A stretch of 64,000 nt of DNA from Candidatus Gastranaerophilales bacterium (GCA_944323475.1 CALUSQ010000008.1:1-64000); one strand, 5' to 3'; counted from the stretch's first letter, positions 36,081-45,379 are shown. Notes: generated from the sequence alone by a model not told the origin. Numbers and translations are program-made.

Positions 36081-36389
36081 ATGGGATATTATACAAATTT
36101 ACTCAACAATACTGCTGTTTTAAAGACCACTAACGGTGCAGATTTAAACGGTAGACCAAATATAATTGCATTAGATGAGATTGATTGCAAAATTGAATTT
36201 AAAAAAGCTATCACTACGAGTTCTACTGGTGACGAGGTTACTTCTTCAGGTAAATTGTATACAGAAGCTGTTGTAAAGACAGGAGATATTATTGAAATAA
36301 AGGATAAAGAATATAAAGTAGTGAATGTAAATCCATATTACCCCATAGATAGTGCTCTTTTTGTAATAAATGAAGTTTATTTTTCCTGA
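36081..36389 (+). CDS. Head closure/head-tail joining protein
   Basis: A 102-residue mainly beta-strand protein (AVLKTTNGADLNGRPNIIAL, CKIEFKKAITTSSTGDEVTS, GDIIEIKDKEYKVVNVNPYY). Its size, strand pattern and position between the adaptor and the tail-terminator candidate match the SPP1 gp16/HK97 gp7-type head closure proteins. AGGAG precedes the start. It is assigned mostly by context. Confidence 0.6.
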   Translation: MGYYTNLLNNTAVLKTTNGADLNGRPNIIALDEIDCKIEFKKAITTSSTGDEVTSSGKLYTEAVVKTGDIIEIKDKEYKVVNVNPYYPIDSALFVINEVYFS

Positions 36390-36434
36390 TTTTGATTATA
36401 AAAATTGGGAAAATATAAAAGATATGGAGAAAAA

Positions 36435-36806
36435 ATGATTTTAGATGATATAAAAAATTTTTTGGTAGAAAATGCTCAAATACCGGAAGATTCTATAAAA
36501 TATGATTTTGATTCCTCAAAAGGTGATGACATTGTTTTATTGAATTTATATGACAGCGTACCATGTGATTTGGCAATGCGATCCGGTATAAAAATTACTA
36601 TCAAATATTCTGATCTCAAACTTTCCAGAGACACATGTTTTTTGATGCATAGTCTACTTTTCCCTGAAGATTTGTTTCAAAAGTCTGTAATTATAAATGG
36701 AAAAAGAATGCATGTGAAACTTATTAAAGGTCCTTTCTATCAAGGAAAAGACCAATCAAAACGACACAATTATATTTTGGATTTTACTATTACATATAAC
36801 AGATAG
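36435..36806 (+). CDS. Tail terminator/minor capsid protein
   Basis: A 123-residue protein. ILDDIKNFLVENAQIPEDSI, VPCDLAMRSGIKITIKYSDL and MHVKLIKGPFYQGKDQSKRH are typical of the 'minor capsid/tail terminator' family (gpU-like). I start at ATG 36435 because GGAG lies seven bases upstream; an ATG at 36405 has no site. Its place just before the tail tube gene supports the role. Confidence 0.6.
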   Translation: MILDDIKNFLVENAQIPEDSIKYDFDSSKGDDIVLLNLYDSVPCDLAMRSGIKITIKYSDLKLSRDTCFLMHSLLFPEDLFQKSVIINGKRMHVKLIKGPFYQGKDQSKRHNYILDFTITYNR

Positions 36807-36815
36807 GAGAAAAAA

Positions 36816-37406
36816 ATGGCTCTAAAAACCGTTACAAAGCTTTTTGGTGTTGATGATGCCAAATTGTTTCCGATTACAGAGGATAGTGCCGAGAACTTTA
36901 CTTGCGGAGCGGGTATTGATTTGCCTGGTGTAAGACAGATTTCTTTAACATACGAAATAGAAGAAAAGTCTTTAAAAGGTGATGAAAAAGTTCTTGAAAT
37001 CTCAAATAAAATTCTTTCTGTAACCTTTAATATAGAATATGCAAAACTTAGCCTTGAAGTACTTGCACAACTTACAGGAGGAAGTTTTGAAAAAACCGGT
37101 TCAGATGATACAGAGGCTGGTATTTTTAGTTTTGGCGGTGGTGATTTGCCCAATTACTTCCAATTAAAAGCTCAAATTTTGGATACCAACAATGAAGGTG
37201 GCGATGTCCATTTTTGTATTTATAAAGCAAAGGCCACAGCTATACCACTAAACGGCGTTCAAGATGATTTTGCAACTTTAACTTTCGATGGAAAAGGTGT
37301 CTACACTGAACATGAATTTGGTGAAGAAGGAAATAAACAAACAAAACTTCTTGATATTGAAATTCATGCTAAGGCAAAAGATTTGGCAGCTACTGTATCT
37401 GCTTAA
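36816..37406 (+). CDS. Major tail tube protein
   Basis: A 196-residue beta-rich protein: DAKLFPITEDSAENFTCGAG, ISLTYEIEEKSLKGDEKVLE and KILSVTFNIEYAKLSLEVLA, then TYFQLK-like and ATLTFDGKGVY strands. This is the common pattern of siphovirus tail tube subunits that stack in hexamers around the tape measure. It has GGAG upstream. A terminator follows instead of the usual tail chaperone gene, which lies far upstream at 27768. Confidence 0.7.
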   Translation: MALKTVTKLFGVDDAKLFPITEDSAENFTCGAGIDLPGVRQISLTYEIEEKSLKGDEKVLEISNKILSVTFNIEYAKLSLEVLAQLTGGSFEKTGSDDTEAGIFSFGGGDLPNYFQLKAQILDTNNEGGDVHFCIYKAKATAIPLNGVQDDFATLTFDGKGVYTEHEFGEEGNKQTKLLDIEIHAKAKDLAATVSA

Positions 37407-37419
37407 TTTTGCTTGAGAG

Positions 37420-37459
37420 AATTCGTTATAGAAAATCTCTATATATTAACGAATTTTTT
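37420..37459 (+). terminator. Terminator after the tail tube gene
   Basis: The stem AATTCGTTA/TAACGAATT closes an 18-base region with an inner TAGA/TCTA pairing and is followed by TTTT. Confidence 0.55.
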
Positions 37460-37482
37460 AACTAAAAAATTGCAAAGGACTG

Positions 37483-37534
37483 CACCCGATATAATCCGAG
37501 ACAGTACAATTGTTGCTGTTTCGGATGCAGGGTG
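37483..37534 (+). ncRNA. Structured RNA candidate between tail tube and phosphoesterase
   Basis: An 11-base stem, ATCCGAGACAG/CTGTTTCGGAT (one G-U pair), with an 11-base loop is extended by CACCC/GGGTG across an internal loop. It is followed by a strong ribosome site AAAGGAGGGG and a GTG-started 24-codon frame (37562-37636). It could be a leader structure controlling that micro-frame, or the remains of a lost tail-chaperone gene. No known RNA family is recognised. Confidence 0.35.
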
Positions 37535-37672
37535 TTTGAAAATAAAATCAGAAAGGAGGGGGTGGCAAATATTGAAAATTTTGGTGCATATCTCTTTATA
37601 AATGTAGCATTATTTTCAAAATATTATAAAATATAAAGTATATTAAATTCTGTATTGCTAATTTTAATCATA

Positions 37673-38506
37673 ATGAGTTATGAAAAATCAATCCATAAAA
37701 AACTATCATTATTTTTTATAATTTTATCAATTTTGTTTTTCTTTGTTTTTATATGGGGGGTAGGGATTGAACCCAATTTACTGATAGTTAAACATTATAA
37801 AATTCAAAACAAAAATCTGGCGGGTCTAAAAATTGTATTTACTTCTGACTTTCATTTGTAAAAAAGTGAGAATCAAAAATTAAAAAAAATTGTAAAAAAA
37901 ATAAATTCTCAAAATCCAGACATTGTATTGTTAGGTGGTGATTTTGTTAATTGTCAAAGTTATAAATGTACTTTGCATCCTCAAAAAATTGCCAAAGAAA
38001 TTGGCAATATTAAAGCAAAATATGGTGTATATTCTGTGTTAGGTAATCATGATTATTGGTTGGATGCAAATGCAATAAGGCAATTTCTTTCACAATATAA
38101 TGTTACTGTTTTGATAAATCAAAATAGTTGTATTAATATTTCTAACAATAGAAAATTGTGTATTTCTGGGTTTGACTGCTTCTCCCCAAGCGAGGATGAC
38201 ATTAATGAAATATTAAAACCAAATCATTTACCAACAATCCTTTTATCTCATTCTCCGGATGTTTTTCCTGAAGTACCTGACTTTGTAGATTTGACATTAG
38301 CAGGTCACACGCATGGTAGTCAGATAAATATTCCTTTTTATGGACCTATATTTGTCCCATCTGATTACGGGACAAAATATGCTGCAGGTTTGATAAAAGA
38401 AAAGAATAAAAAAATGATAGTTTCAAAAGGAATTGGAACAAGTAGTATACATATTCGGTTTAACTGTTTACCAGAAATTGTAGTAATTGATTTTGTAAAT
38501 AAATAA
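37673..38506 (+). pseudogene. YkuE-like metallophosphoesterase interrupted by an in-frame stop
   Basis: The two halves are in the same frame, separated only by TAA at 37859-37861. The first half has a membrane anchor (about 15-35) and the first metal motif FTSDFHL. The second has the remaining calcineurin-like motifs GGDFVN, GNHDYW, LLSHSPD and GHTHGS. The intact protein would be about 277 residues, like the UDP-2,3-diacylglucosamine/YkuE type. A single codon change restores it. It is a cellular gene at a module joint of the cluster. Read-through or a sequencing error are alternatives to true inactivation. Confidence 0.75.
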
Positions 38507-38556
38507 TAATATAAAAATTTTTTTAAAAAACTTTTCATCGTTTAAGGAAATCTAAA

Positions 38557-38955
38557 ATGACAAAAAAAATCAGTAAATCAAAGCTCAAAAAAATTGAGCA
38601 GATTTGTCTTGAGCAGATTAATAAAAATAATATAACTTTTATAGATGAAATTTTTACCTATGTAGAAATTCTGCCTTCAGAATTTTTTGAATATAAATTA
38701 AATGAATCAAATGCCATTAAAGATGCAATAGAAATAAATAGAGCGAAGCTGAAAAGAGATTTGAGGTTCAAGTGGTTTGAAAGTACAAATGCGACATTGA
38801 ATGCTGCTTTGTACAAACTTGTGTGTACAGAAGAAGAAAAACGTGCTTTATCTGCTTCTTCTTTTAAAAATACACAAAACAATGATATTTGTACGCAAGA
38901 AGAATATCTGAAAAGCTTAAAAGAAATGAGTGAGGGGTTAGAAAATGCCGATTGA
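38557..38955 (+). CDS. Terminase small subunit-like protein
   Basis: A 132-residue helical, lysine-rich protein with AAGGAAA upstream. Its coding region overlaps the terminase large subunit start by 11 bases. The N-terminal KISKSKLKKIEQICLEQINK and the acidic C-terminal helix (EEYLKSLKEMSEGLEN) fit a small terminase that binds DNA and recruits the large subunit, although no clear helix-turn-helix is visible. The call is mainly from position. Confidence 0.55.
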   Translation: MTKKISKSKLKKIEQICLEQINKNNITFIDEIFTYVEILPSEFFEYKLNESNAIKDAIEINRAKLKRDLRFKWFESTNATLNAALYKLVCTEEEKRALSASSFKNTQNNDICTQEEYLKSLKEMSEGLENAD

Positions 38956-40237
38956 TTGGACAAAATCAAAATACAGCAAAAAACACCGTTTGTTTTTGAG
39001 TAAAAAACCTGAAGATATGAAGTTTTTTACTCTTTGTGATGGCGCGGTACGTTCGGCAAAGACACTTTCTATAATTTATAAAATTCCTCAAATTTTTGAT
39101 TTTGTTGGGAATGAATATTTAAAAGTTTTTTCAGGTTATTCAAAAAATACAGTAAGAAACAATGTTCTTGTGGAGCTTTTGCCTTACCTAAAAAATTATC
39201 ATGGTGCTCAGGTAAAATATAATTCTGCAAGTGGCGAGCTTGATATAAATTTATGGGGTAAATTATATAATTGTTTGGTTGTAGGAGGAGGAAAATCAGA
39301 TAGTGATTCCAATATTCAAGGTGCAACTTGGGATTTTTGGTATGCTAACGAGCTTCCTAAACATCACTATGGTTTTTACAATATGGCTCTTTCTCGTCTT
39401 ACTCCTGAAAAAGCTCGAGCTATTGCGGACAGTAATCCGGAAAGTTCTAATCATTGGCTTTACAGAGAAAGAATAAAACCTTATCTTGAAAATGATAAAA
39501 AGATAAGGAGTATTTTTGATTATTGGCATTTTACGATGGAAGACAATGCAAATTTATCAAAATCTTTTATTGAAAATCAAAAAAAATTATATAGCGGTGT
39601 ATTTGAAGCCAGAAAAATAAAAGGTCTGTGGGTTGTTGCTCATGGGCTGGTCTATGATACTTTTTGTGTTGAAAAACATACTTGCTCTCATAAACAGATT
39701 GTCGAAAAAATTCAAAAAAATGACTTTGTTGAATATTTTTTAGGTTTGGATTGGGGATGGATGCATCCTCTTTGTTGTGGTTTGTATGGTGTTACAAAGG
39801 ATGGAAAGTATTACAAAATTGATGAACTTTATGGTTCTAAAATAAGTGATGATAAAGTTATAAAATGGATTTTTGATAAGCAAAATGAATATTCCAGATA
39901 TTTTAGATTTATAAATTGTGATAACGCAAGACCTGAACAAAATCATAAATTAAGACAGGCGCTTGGAGGAATAATTGTTCATGAAAAAAAACCAAAAGTT
40001 ATAGATAGCATAGGGATAGTAAGATCTATCATAAACTATGACAGGTTGATAGTTAACAAAGATAGATGTAAAAATACTCTTCGTGAATTTGGACTTTATA
40101 GATATCCTGATTTTGAAAATGAAACAAACAATCTTTTGGATTCAGACACTCCTTTAAAAGAAAATGATGATGCGATGGATGAAACCAGATATGCTTTGTC
40201 TTTTTATGAAACACAGTATGGTTATAGGTTTAGTTAA
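38945..40237 (+). CDS. Terminase large subunit (PBSX type)
   Basis: A 430-residue protein. The Walker A-type motif GAVRSAKT (33-40) is the PBSX-terminase variant. A Walker B-like region follows (GATWDFWYANELPKHH). The C-terminal nuclease domain has FLGLDWGWMHPLCCGLYG and later aspartates (DNARPEQN, and DDAMDETRYAL near the end). It is the packaging motor and DNA-cutting enzyme. PBSX/RcGTA-type terminases package by headful. Its place in the middle of the cluster, after the tail tube, is unusual. Confidence 0.85.
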   Translation: MPIDWTKSKYSKKHRLFLSKKPEDMKFFTLCDGAVRSAKTLSIIYKIPQIFDFVGNEYLKVFSGYSKNTVRNNVLVELLPYLKNYHGAQVKYNSASGELDINLWGKLYNCLVVGGGKSDSDSNIQGATWDFWYANELPKHHYGFYNMALSRLTPEKARAIADSNPESSNHWLYRERIKPYLENDKKIRSIFDYWHFTMEDNANLSKSFIENQKKLYSGVFEARKIKGLWVVAHGLVYDTFCVEKHTCSHKQIVEKIQKNDFVEYFLGLDWGWMHPLCCGLYGVTKDGKYYKIDELYGSKISDDKVIKWIFDKQNEYSRYFRFINCDNARPEQNHKLRQALGGIIVHEKKPKVIDSIGIVRSIINYDRLIVNKDRCKNTLREFGLYRYPDFENETNNLLDSDTPLKENDDAMDETRYALSFYETQYGYRFS

Positions 40238-40374
40238 ATATCTTTAATAACTTTCTGGTTTTATTTTTAAGCGAGAAGAAAATGAATAATGAAATATATG
40301 ATGTTCTTGTAAAATGTGTAAAATTATAAAGTTTGTAGAAAAAACAAAATAAATATAGAAAATAAGTCAAAAAC

Positions 40375-40399
40375 AACGCACTATACAGTGCGTTATTTT
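40375..40399 (+). terminator. Terminator after the terminase genes
   Basis: AACGCACT/AGTGCGTT, an eight-base stem with a four-base loop, is followed by ATTTTATT. It precedes the NlpC/P60 gene by about 20 bases. The 137 bases before it (40238-40374) hold no gene. Confidence 0.6.
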
Positions 40400-40419
40400 A
40401 TTGTGAAAAAGGAGGAATA

Positions 40420-40797
40420 ATGGTAATAAAAGAAGGTATTAAACAATTAATTGATTTAGTTGGACGTCCTTATGAAGAAGAAAATAAAGATGGGACATAT
40501 CAAGGATGTTTTTTCCCTTTTCAGTTTTTATATCCTGATTACCCTAAATTTAAAATGCCGGATACAGATATAAAAAGTGCATGTGATTTTGCTTTTAAAA
40601 AAATTAAAGAGAATTTAAAACAAATTTCTCCACAAGATTTAAATGAGGGCGATATTATAACTACAAATTTTAGAGGAATTTTACACATTGCGATATATAT
40701 TAATTCCGGAAAAATTATTCATGTATTTAAAGACAATACATTACAAATAGGGAGATTGAAAATGTTTAAAAATTTTCAATCTTTTAGGGTGGCATAA
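40420..40797 (+). CDS. NlpC/P60-type tail peptidase (GTA gp14-like)
   Basis: A 125-residue protein with GGAGG upstream. GRPYEEENKDGTYQGCFFPF holds the catalytic cysteine (C30), DLNEGDIITT is the strand before the histidine, and GILHIAIYINSGKIIHVF gives H89 and H101. This is the compact NlpC/P60 fold of tail proteins such as RcGTA gp14, which cut peptidoglycan during DNA entry. Its stop overlaps the next start by one base (TAATG). Confidence 0.7.
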   Translation: MVIKEGIKQLIDLVGRPYEEENKDGTYQGCFFPFQFLYPDYPKFKMPDTDIKSACDFAFKKIKENLKQISPQDLNEGDIITTNFRGILHIAIYINSGKIIHVFKDNTLQIGRLKMFKNFQSFRVA

Positions 40798-43229
40798 TGG
40801 GTATTGAAATTGGTGGAATAATTGGTGCAATTGTTGGTAGTGTTAGCGCTGCAATGGGAGCTACCGCTATCACAGCAGGTGCTGTTGCGATTACTTGGGG
40901 TAGTATTTTAAGTTCGGCTTTGATTTTTGGTGGTACTGCTTTATCAGTTTTGACTGCAAAAAAGATGGGAGATTTTGCTTCTCAATCTCCGTCATATCAG
41001 GACAAATTGCAGACACAAACTGACCAAAGTCTTCCTTTGCCATTATTGTATGGGACTGTGAAGCTTGCAGGTAACAGAATTTGGCAGGATGAAAATGGTA
41101 CTCAAACAGTTAAAAGAATTGTAGCTTTTGCAGAAGGGGAAATTTGTGAATATTCTGACATAAGATTAAACGATATTCCTATTGAGGAAATTTCTGGTAT
41201 TTCAATAAACAGATATTACGGTACTTTTGAACAAGAAGTCGATTCAATTATATCAGGTTCCAATCACAGTGAAAGAGCAGAAAAAGTCGGTTCTTTAAAA
41301 AATGTGGCATATCTTGCAATTTCTGTTCCTAGAACTAATAAAATTGATATCAATTACAATCTTACAGCAGTTGTTAAAGGTAGAAAAATAAGAGTATACA
41401 AAAATAAATATGAGTATGAGATAAAATACTCTGAAAATCCTGCATGGGTTATGTTTGATTTTCTGACTTGTTACAACGGTTTAGGTTTATGTATTAACAA
41501 TTATGGTGAAATTTCTGATGATTTGATAGATGATTTGTTTGATTTGGATAGTTTCATTGAGTCGGCTGCTTTTTGTGATGAGTTGATTGAATCTATTGAA
41601 AAAGATGAAAATGGAGAAGAAAAAGTTGTTCAAAAGCCTCGTTTTACTTTCAATATGATATTTGATTCCCAGACCAGTGCAAGGACTCTTATTGATGAAA
41701 TATACAGATCTTGCCGCGGAGGGCTGTTTGTTAAAGATGGCAGACTTCAATTCAAAATAGACAAAGCAGAGCCGACAAGTAAAGTTTTTAATCAAAATGA
41801 TATAATAAAAGGTTCTGAAACTTTTCAAACTTTACCTAAAGAGGAATACTATGAAATTTTAAAATGCACGTATGTCTCTCCAAAACATGAATGGCAAAAA
41901 GTCGAAGCGACAGCGGAGCTTCCTGAATATAGAAATGGTGTGCCAATCGAACATAGTGTAAATATTTATTCTGTAACTGATTTTCATCAAGCATCACGTT
42001 TGGCTTGGTATTATATTAATTCTAAAAGGCTGCAGCCTTATTTTGGTAGTTTTCAAACTGATTACAAGGGGTATGATTTAGAAGTAGGCGATGTTATTGC
42101 CATTGACAGTCTATTAATGGGGCTAAGTAGATATAAAGTAAAGGTTACAAGTGTTGTTGATAATGGCGCTGGTATTTATACTGTAAATTGGCGAACTTAC
42201 GATGCCAGACTTTATTCAGATGAATTAGGCAGTAAAGAGCCTAAAGTACTTGTTAGCACTCTTACTGATATTGCAAAATGCCCTGATGATGTCAAAAATT
42301 TTAATGTTGTTCAATCAAACAATTTATTCAATTTTGCTTGGGAACCAACTACAAATGGCAAAGATACTTATGAAATAAGATTGGGTGACAGCTGGGCAAA
42401 CAGTACTGTCATAAAAAGCGGTATTACCGGTAATAAATATACAACTGAAATTCAAACAAACGGATTGTTTAAATTTTGGATAAAAGCTTTTAATTCTTAC
42501 AATTATTCTGAAAATGCAACATTGGATATAGTAAGTGTTGATAGTGTGCCAAATATGAATGAGATTGTCAAATTTGATGTACTTTCTGATTTGTCTGGCA
42601 CTTATGATGAAAATATAAAAATATATCAAAATACAATAAAATTAAAGGAAAACGCTGTTTTATGGCAAAGTAGTGATGATTTTTGGGGTAATGGTGGAAA
42701 TTACCAAAACGGAGGAAGATGGGGTGTTACAACTTCTAATGAGGGAGTATATATCTCTCAAGTTTATGATATTGGAGTTATTTTAGAAAACATAGTTTCT
42801 TTTGATTATATTTATACCAGCTCAGACGAACAAAATAATGTATGTATTGAGTGGGCATATTCAGATGATGGCGAGAATTTCTCTGATTGGATTTTAGCAA
42901 ATACAGGCACGTATACTTTTAGATATTGCAAATTTAAAATAACAATGAAAGCAATAAATAATATTCAAACTGTTTTAACCAATTTTGTTGTGAGTGTCGA
43001 TGTCCCAGACAAAGATCTTGATATGGAACTTGAAATTACTGATATAAACGGGTTGAAGGTGGATTATAACTTCGTAAATGTTCCCTCAATAGTGGCTACT
43101 GTCAATGACGACAGCGATGCTTATGTTGTTGTTGCAGAAAAAACAAATACCTATGCTCTTTTAAAAGCATATTCTAACTCCGGGGAGTTAACTACATGCA
43201 AGTTAAGTCTAAGAGCAAAAGGATATTAA
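40797..43229 (+). CDS. Tail tip/host-specificity protein (gpJ/GTA gp15-like)
   Basis: An 810-residue protein. Residues 1-60 are hydrophobic and glycine-rich (GAIVGSVSAAMGATAITAGA), like the lambda gpI/K membrane-active segment. A long region (65-480) follows with the tip-protein pattern: LPLPLLYGTVKLAGNRIWQD, SQTSARTLIDEIYRSCRGGL, and YEILKCTYVSPKHEW. The C-terminal third is a series of fibronectin-like strands (DTYEIRLGDSWANST). It forms the baseplate tip that contacts the cell surface. Confidence 0.75.
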   Translation: MGIEIGGIIGAIVGSVSAAMGATAITAGAVAITWGSILSSALIFGGTALSVLTAKKMGDFASQSPSYQDKLQTQTDQSLPLPLLYGTVKLAGNRIWQDENGTQTVKRIVAFAEGEICEYSDIRLNDIPIEEISGISINRYYGTFEQEVDSIISGSNHSERAEKVGSLKNVAYLAISVPRTNKIDINYNLTAVVKGRKIRVYKNKYEYEIKYSENPAWVMFDFLTCYNGLGLCINNYGEISDDLIDDLFDLDSFIESAAFCDELIESIEKDENGEEKVVQKPRFTFNMIFDSQTSARTLIDEIYRSCRGGLFVKDGRLQFKIDKAEPTSKVFNQNDIIKGSETFQTLPKEEYYEILKCTYVSPKHEWQKVEATAELPEYRNGVPIEHSVNIYSVTDFHQASRLAWYYINSKRLQPYFGSFQTDYKGYDLEVGDVIAIDSLLMGLSRYKVKVTSVVDNGAGIYTVNWRTYDARLYSDELGSKEPKVLVSTLTDIAKCPDDVKNFNVVQSNNLFNFAWEPTTNGKDTYEIRLGDSWANSTVIKSGITGNKYTTEIQTNGLFKFWIKAFNSYNYSENATLDIVSVDSVPNMNEIVKFDVLSDLSGTYDENIKIYQNTIKLKENAVLWQSSDDFWGNGGNYQNGGRWGVTTSNEGVYISQVYDIGVILENIVSFDYIYTSSDEQNNVCIEWAYSDDGENFSDWILANTGTYTFRYCKFKITMKAINNIQTVLTNFVVSVDVPDKDLDMELEITDINGLKVDYNFVNVPSIVATVNDDSDAYVVVAEKTNTYALLKAYSNSGELTTCKLSLRAKGY

Positions 43230-43242
43230 CGAAAGGATTTTT

Positions 43243-44364
43243 ATGGCAAACGATAAATATACATGGACTGACAACCCCACTGTATCAGGGGTTTCAATTT
43301 GTGATACAGATATTTTGAATGATTGTTTAATGCATTTGAAATATGACAAAAAAGATGGTGGAAATTTACCTTTATTTACAGCAATGGCGTTTGATCATGT
43401 TTTATCCGGAGATGAGGCTGTGGGATGGGCTCTTCAAGGCTCTGCAGTAACAAGTGTATACCCTGAAGCTCTTGCAAAGATAAAACAACTCTTTGAAGAT
43501 GGGGCAGATACTGTTTACCGAGATGTAGAATGTAAAAGATCTATAGATGGTAGGTATATTGCTGATATTTCTCAAAAGGCCAAAGTAGATGAGCTTTTTG
43601 CTTTAACAGGTGTTGCTGATTTTTATGTTTTGGATAGTGTGAATAATTGTTTTTATTTACCAAAGAACAAACGATTTTATCAGTTTACTGAGGATACATT
43701 AGCAGTAAATGAGTTCCAAGAAGCCGGCTTGCCCAATATTACTGGTGAAATATCTGTAGGAACAGACGGAACATCACATAATGGCGTTTTTGGGCAGAAA
43801 TATTACTCTAATCGAAATTATGGTGCAGGCGCAAATGCTGGCCAAGGTCTTACTTTTGATGCTTCATTTTCAAATTCTCTTTATGGAAATTCTGATACAG
43901 TACAGCCGACATCAAGTTTAAAAATTTTATATTATAAAGTTGGTGATGTAATAGTAAATGAATCAGAAATTGATTTTAGTAATGTTTTAAGTGAATTGAA
44001 TTTACTTGAAGCACAAAAAGCTGATATAAGTCTTACCAATATACTTCCTAGTGCAACGCAGTTTATTGCGCACCAAGCCTTGCCTTCTGATAAATATGAT
44101 GATTTGAGTTTTGTTACTTCTGGAAATGATTATACAGCTGTGAGCGATGGATATTTCTGCTTTGAAATAAAGGGAAATTCTGGTAGTTGGGTTTTAGTCT
44201 ACAATATAGCTACTGATATGGCAAGCAGTACAGTTTCTGCAGGTACTAATGGTTATTTTGATGTTTTTATGCCTGTAAAAAAAGGTGATATTTGTAAAAT
44301 ATCTTTTTTAGGAACTATGAATAGAGCAAGATTTATTTATTCACAGGGGGCTTCAAATGACTAA
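43243..44364 (+). CDS. Tail fibre protein
   Basis: A 373-residue protein with GAAAGG upstream. WTDNPTVSGVSICDTDILND then CLMHLKYDKKDGGNLPLFTA is a start typical of fibre proteins in gut phages, and the middle (RFYQFTEDTLAVNEFQEAGL, then PNITGEISVGTDG) is the collar segment of such fibres. The C-terminal 100 residues (QFIAHQALPSDKYDDLSFV, WVLVYNIATD) are beta-rich, probably the receptor-binding tip. It likely determines which cells are recognised. Confidence 0.65.
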   Translation: MANDKYTWTDNPTVSGVSICDTDILNDCLMHLKYDKKDGGNLPLFTAMAFDHVLSGDEAVGWALQGSAVTSVYPEALAKIKQLFEDGADTVYRDVECKRSIDGRYIADISQKAKVDELFALTGVADFYVLDSVNNCFYLPKNKRFYQFTEDTLAVNEFQEAGLPNITGEISVGTDGTSHNGVFGQKYYSNRNYGAGANAGQGLTFDASFSNSLYGNSDTVQPTSSLKILYYKVGDVIVNESEIDFSNVLSELNLLEAQKADISLTNILPSATQFIAHQALPSDKYDDLSFVTSGNDYTAVSDGYFCFEIKGNSGSWVLVYNIATDMASSTVSAGTNGYFDVFMPVKKGDICKISFLGTMNRARFIYSQGASND

Positions 44365-44884
44365 TTACTATATAGAAAAAGATAATAAAATTGTATTATT
44401 TGATACAAACAAAAAAAGAATACAAACTACATTAAAATTTATGCCTCAGTATCAAAATCTTGAGATAAAAGAAACAAATAAAGAAATAATTATGAGAAAT
44501 AATACTTTTGTTTTTGTGGAAAGTATACAAGATGAACTTTTACAAGAGGCTAAAGAAACTAAAATTGCGCAAATAAACTTGGCAAAAGAAGAAGCTTTTA
44601 AACAAGGAATTATATATAACAATGAACATTTTGATTGTGATGATAGGGCTCAGGATAGGACAGGGAACAGATTAATTCTAATGCAGGCAATGCCTGTTGA
44701 AACTCTTGAATGGTTAGATTTTGATTACAAAAGCGTTACTCTTTCTGCAAATCAATTTTATGAACTTTGCACAGCGATTTTTGAACGTATTCAGGAAATT
44801 GAATTTAAGACAGGAGAATTTTTGGATGCTGTTTCAAATGCTGCTACGCAAGAAGATTTGGACAATATTGTTATTGAATATTAA
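44357..44884 (+). CDS. Tail fibre assembly-like protein with DUF4376 domain
   Basis: A 175-residue protein whose start overlaps the fibre gene by eight bases. The C-terminal half (about 85-172) matches DUF4376: EAFKQGIIYNNEHFDCDDRA, a tryptophan-aspartate strand (LEWLDFDYKSVTLSANQF) and a final helical pair ending TQEDLDNIVIEY. DUF4376 proteins follow fibre genes and may be chaperones or fibre parts. Confidence 0.6.
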   Translation: MTNYYIEKDNKIVLFDTNKKRIQTTLKFMPQYQNLEIKETNKEIIMRNNTFVFVESIQDELLQEAKETKIAQINLAKEEAFKQGIIYNNEHFDCDDRAQDRTGNRLILMQAMPVETLEWLDFDYKSVTLSANQFYELCTAIFERIQEIEFKTGEFLDAVSNAATQEDLDNIVIEY

Positions 44885-44898
44885 AGAAAGGAATATCT

Positions 44899-45126
44899 AT
44901 GAATATTTTAGAAATAATTTTAAATTACTTAAAACAATCCAGTACATACAAAGGTCTTTTTTCTGTTTTGGCGGCTTTTGGTGTTGTTTTAAAGCCGGAA
45001 CTTTCTGATGCGATTATTGCTTGTGCGTTAGGTGTTATTGGTTTGATTGATGTCTTGATTAATGAAAGGAAGATGAAAGAACAGATAAAACAAAATGAAG
45101 AAAAAATTTCAGCATTAAATGTTTAA
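44899..45126 (+). CDS. Small membrane protein, holin candidate
   Basis: A 75-residue protein with GAAAGG upstream. A short helix is followed by two hydrophobic stretches (GLFSVLAAFGVVLKPELSDA, IIACALGVIGLIDVLI) and a charged coiled-coil tail. This is the layout of many small holins. It is the first of three small genes between the fibre and lysozyme genes, the usual lysis position. Confidence 0.55.
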   Translation: MNILEIILNYLKQSSTYKGLFSVLAAFGVVLKPELSDAIIACALGVIGLIDVLINERKMKEQIKQNEEKISALNV

Positions 45127-45139
45127 AAGGTGCCGGCTA

Positions 45140-45379
45140 ATGTATACACAATTGTTGAGCTCTATAAGCAATTTGATTTCAAAATTGTTTGAATTTAAGT
45201 CTGTTCAAATAACAAATCAAACTACAACTGAAATTATTGATGAAAAAAAAGATTATAAAAAAGCTGTAAATATTGCAGAAAAAATTATAAATATTGCTCA
45301 AAAATACAAATCAGAAATGACTATGGCTGATAGATTAAGATTTTCAAAACAGGTCGAAAAATTTCAAAAATACAACTAA
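45140..45379 (+). CDS. Small hypothetical protein of the lysis region
   Basis: A 79-residue protein. The N-terminal TQLLSSISNLISKLFEFKS is amphipathic, and the rest is a charged helix (YKKAVNIAEKIINIAQKY). I start at ATG 45140, seven bases after AAAAGGTG; an ATG at 45119 would overlap the previous gene. The membrane-surface helix suggests a lysis accessory role, but this is inference. Confidence 0.4.
   Translation: MYTQLLSSISNLISKLFEFKSVQITNQTTTEIIDEKKDYKKAVNIAEKIINIAQKYKSEMTMADRLRFSKQVEKFQKYN

Noticed and set aside
37413-37601. 62-codon frame after the tail tube gene
   Set aside because: It crosses a terminator and an extended hairpin, has no ribosome site and no protein-like composition.
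37859-37861. Codon reassignment of TAA
   Set aside because: TAA ends many normal genes here; the interruption is local to this gene.
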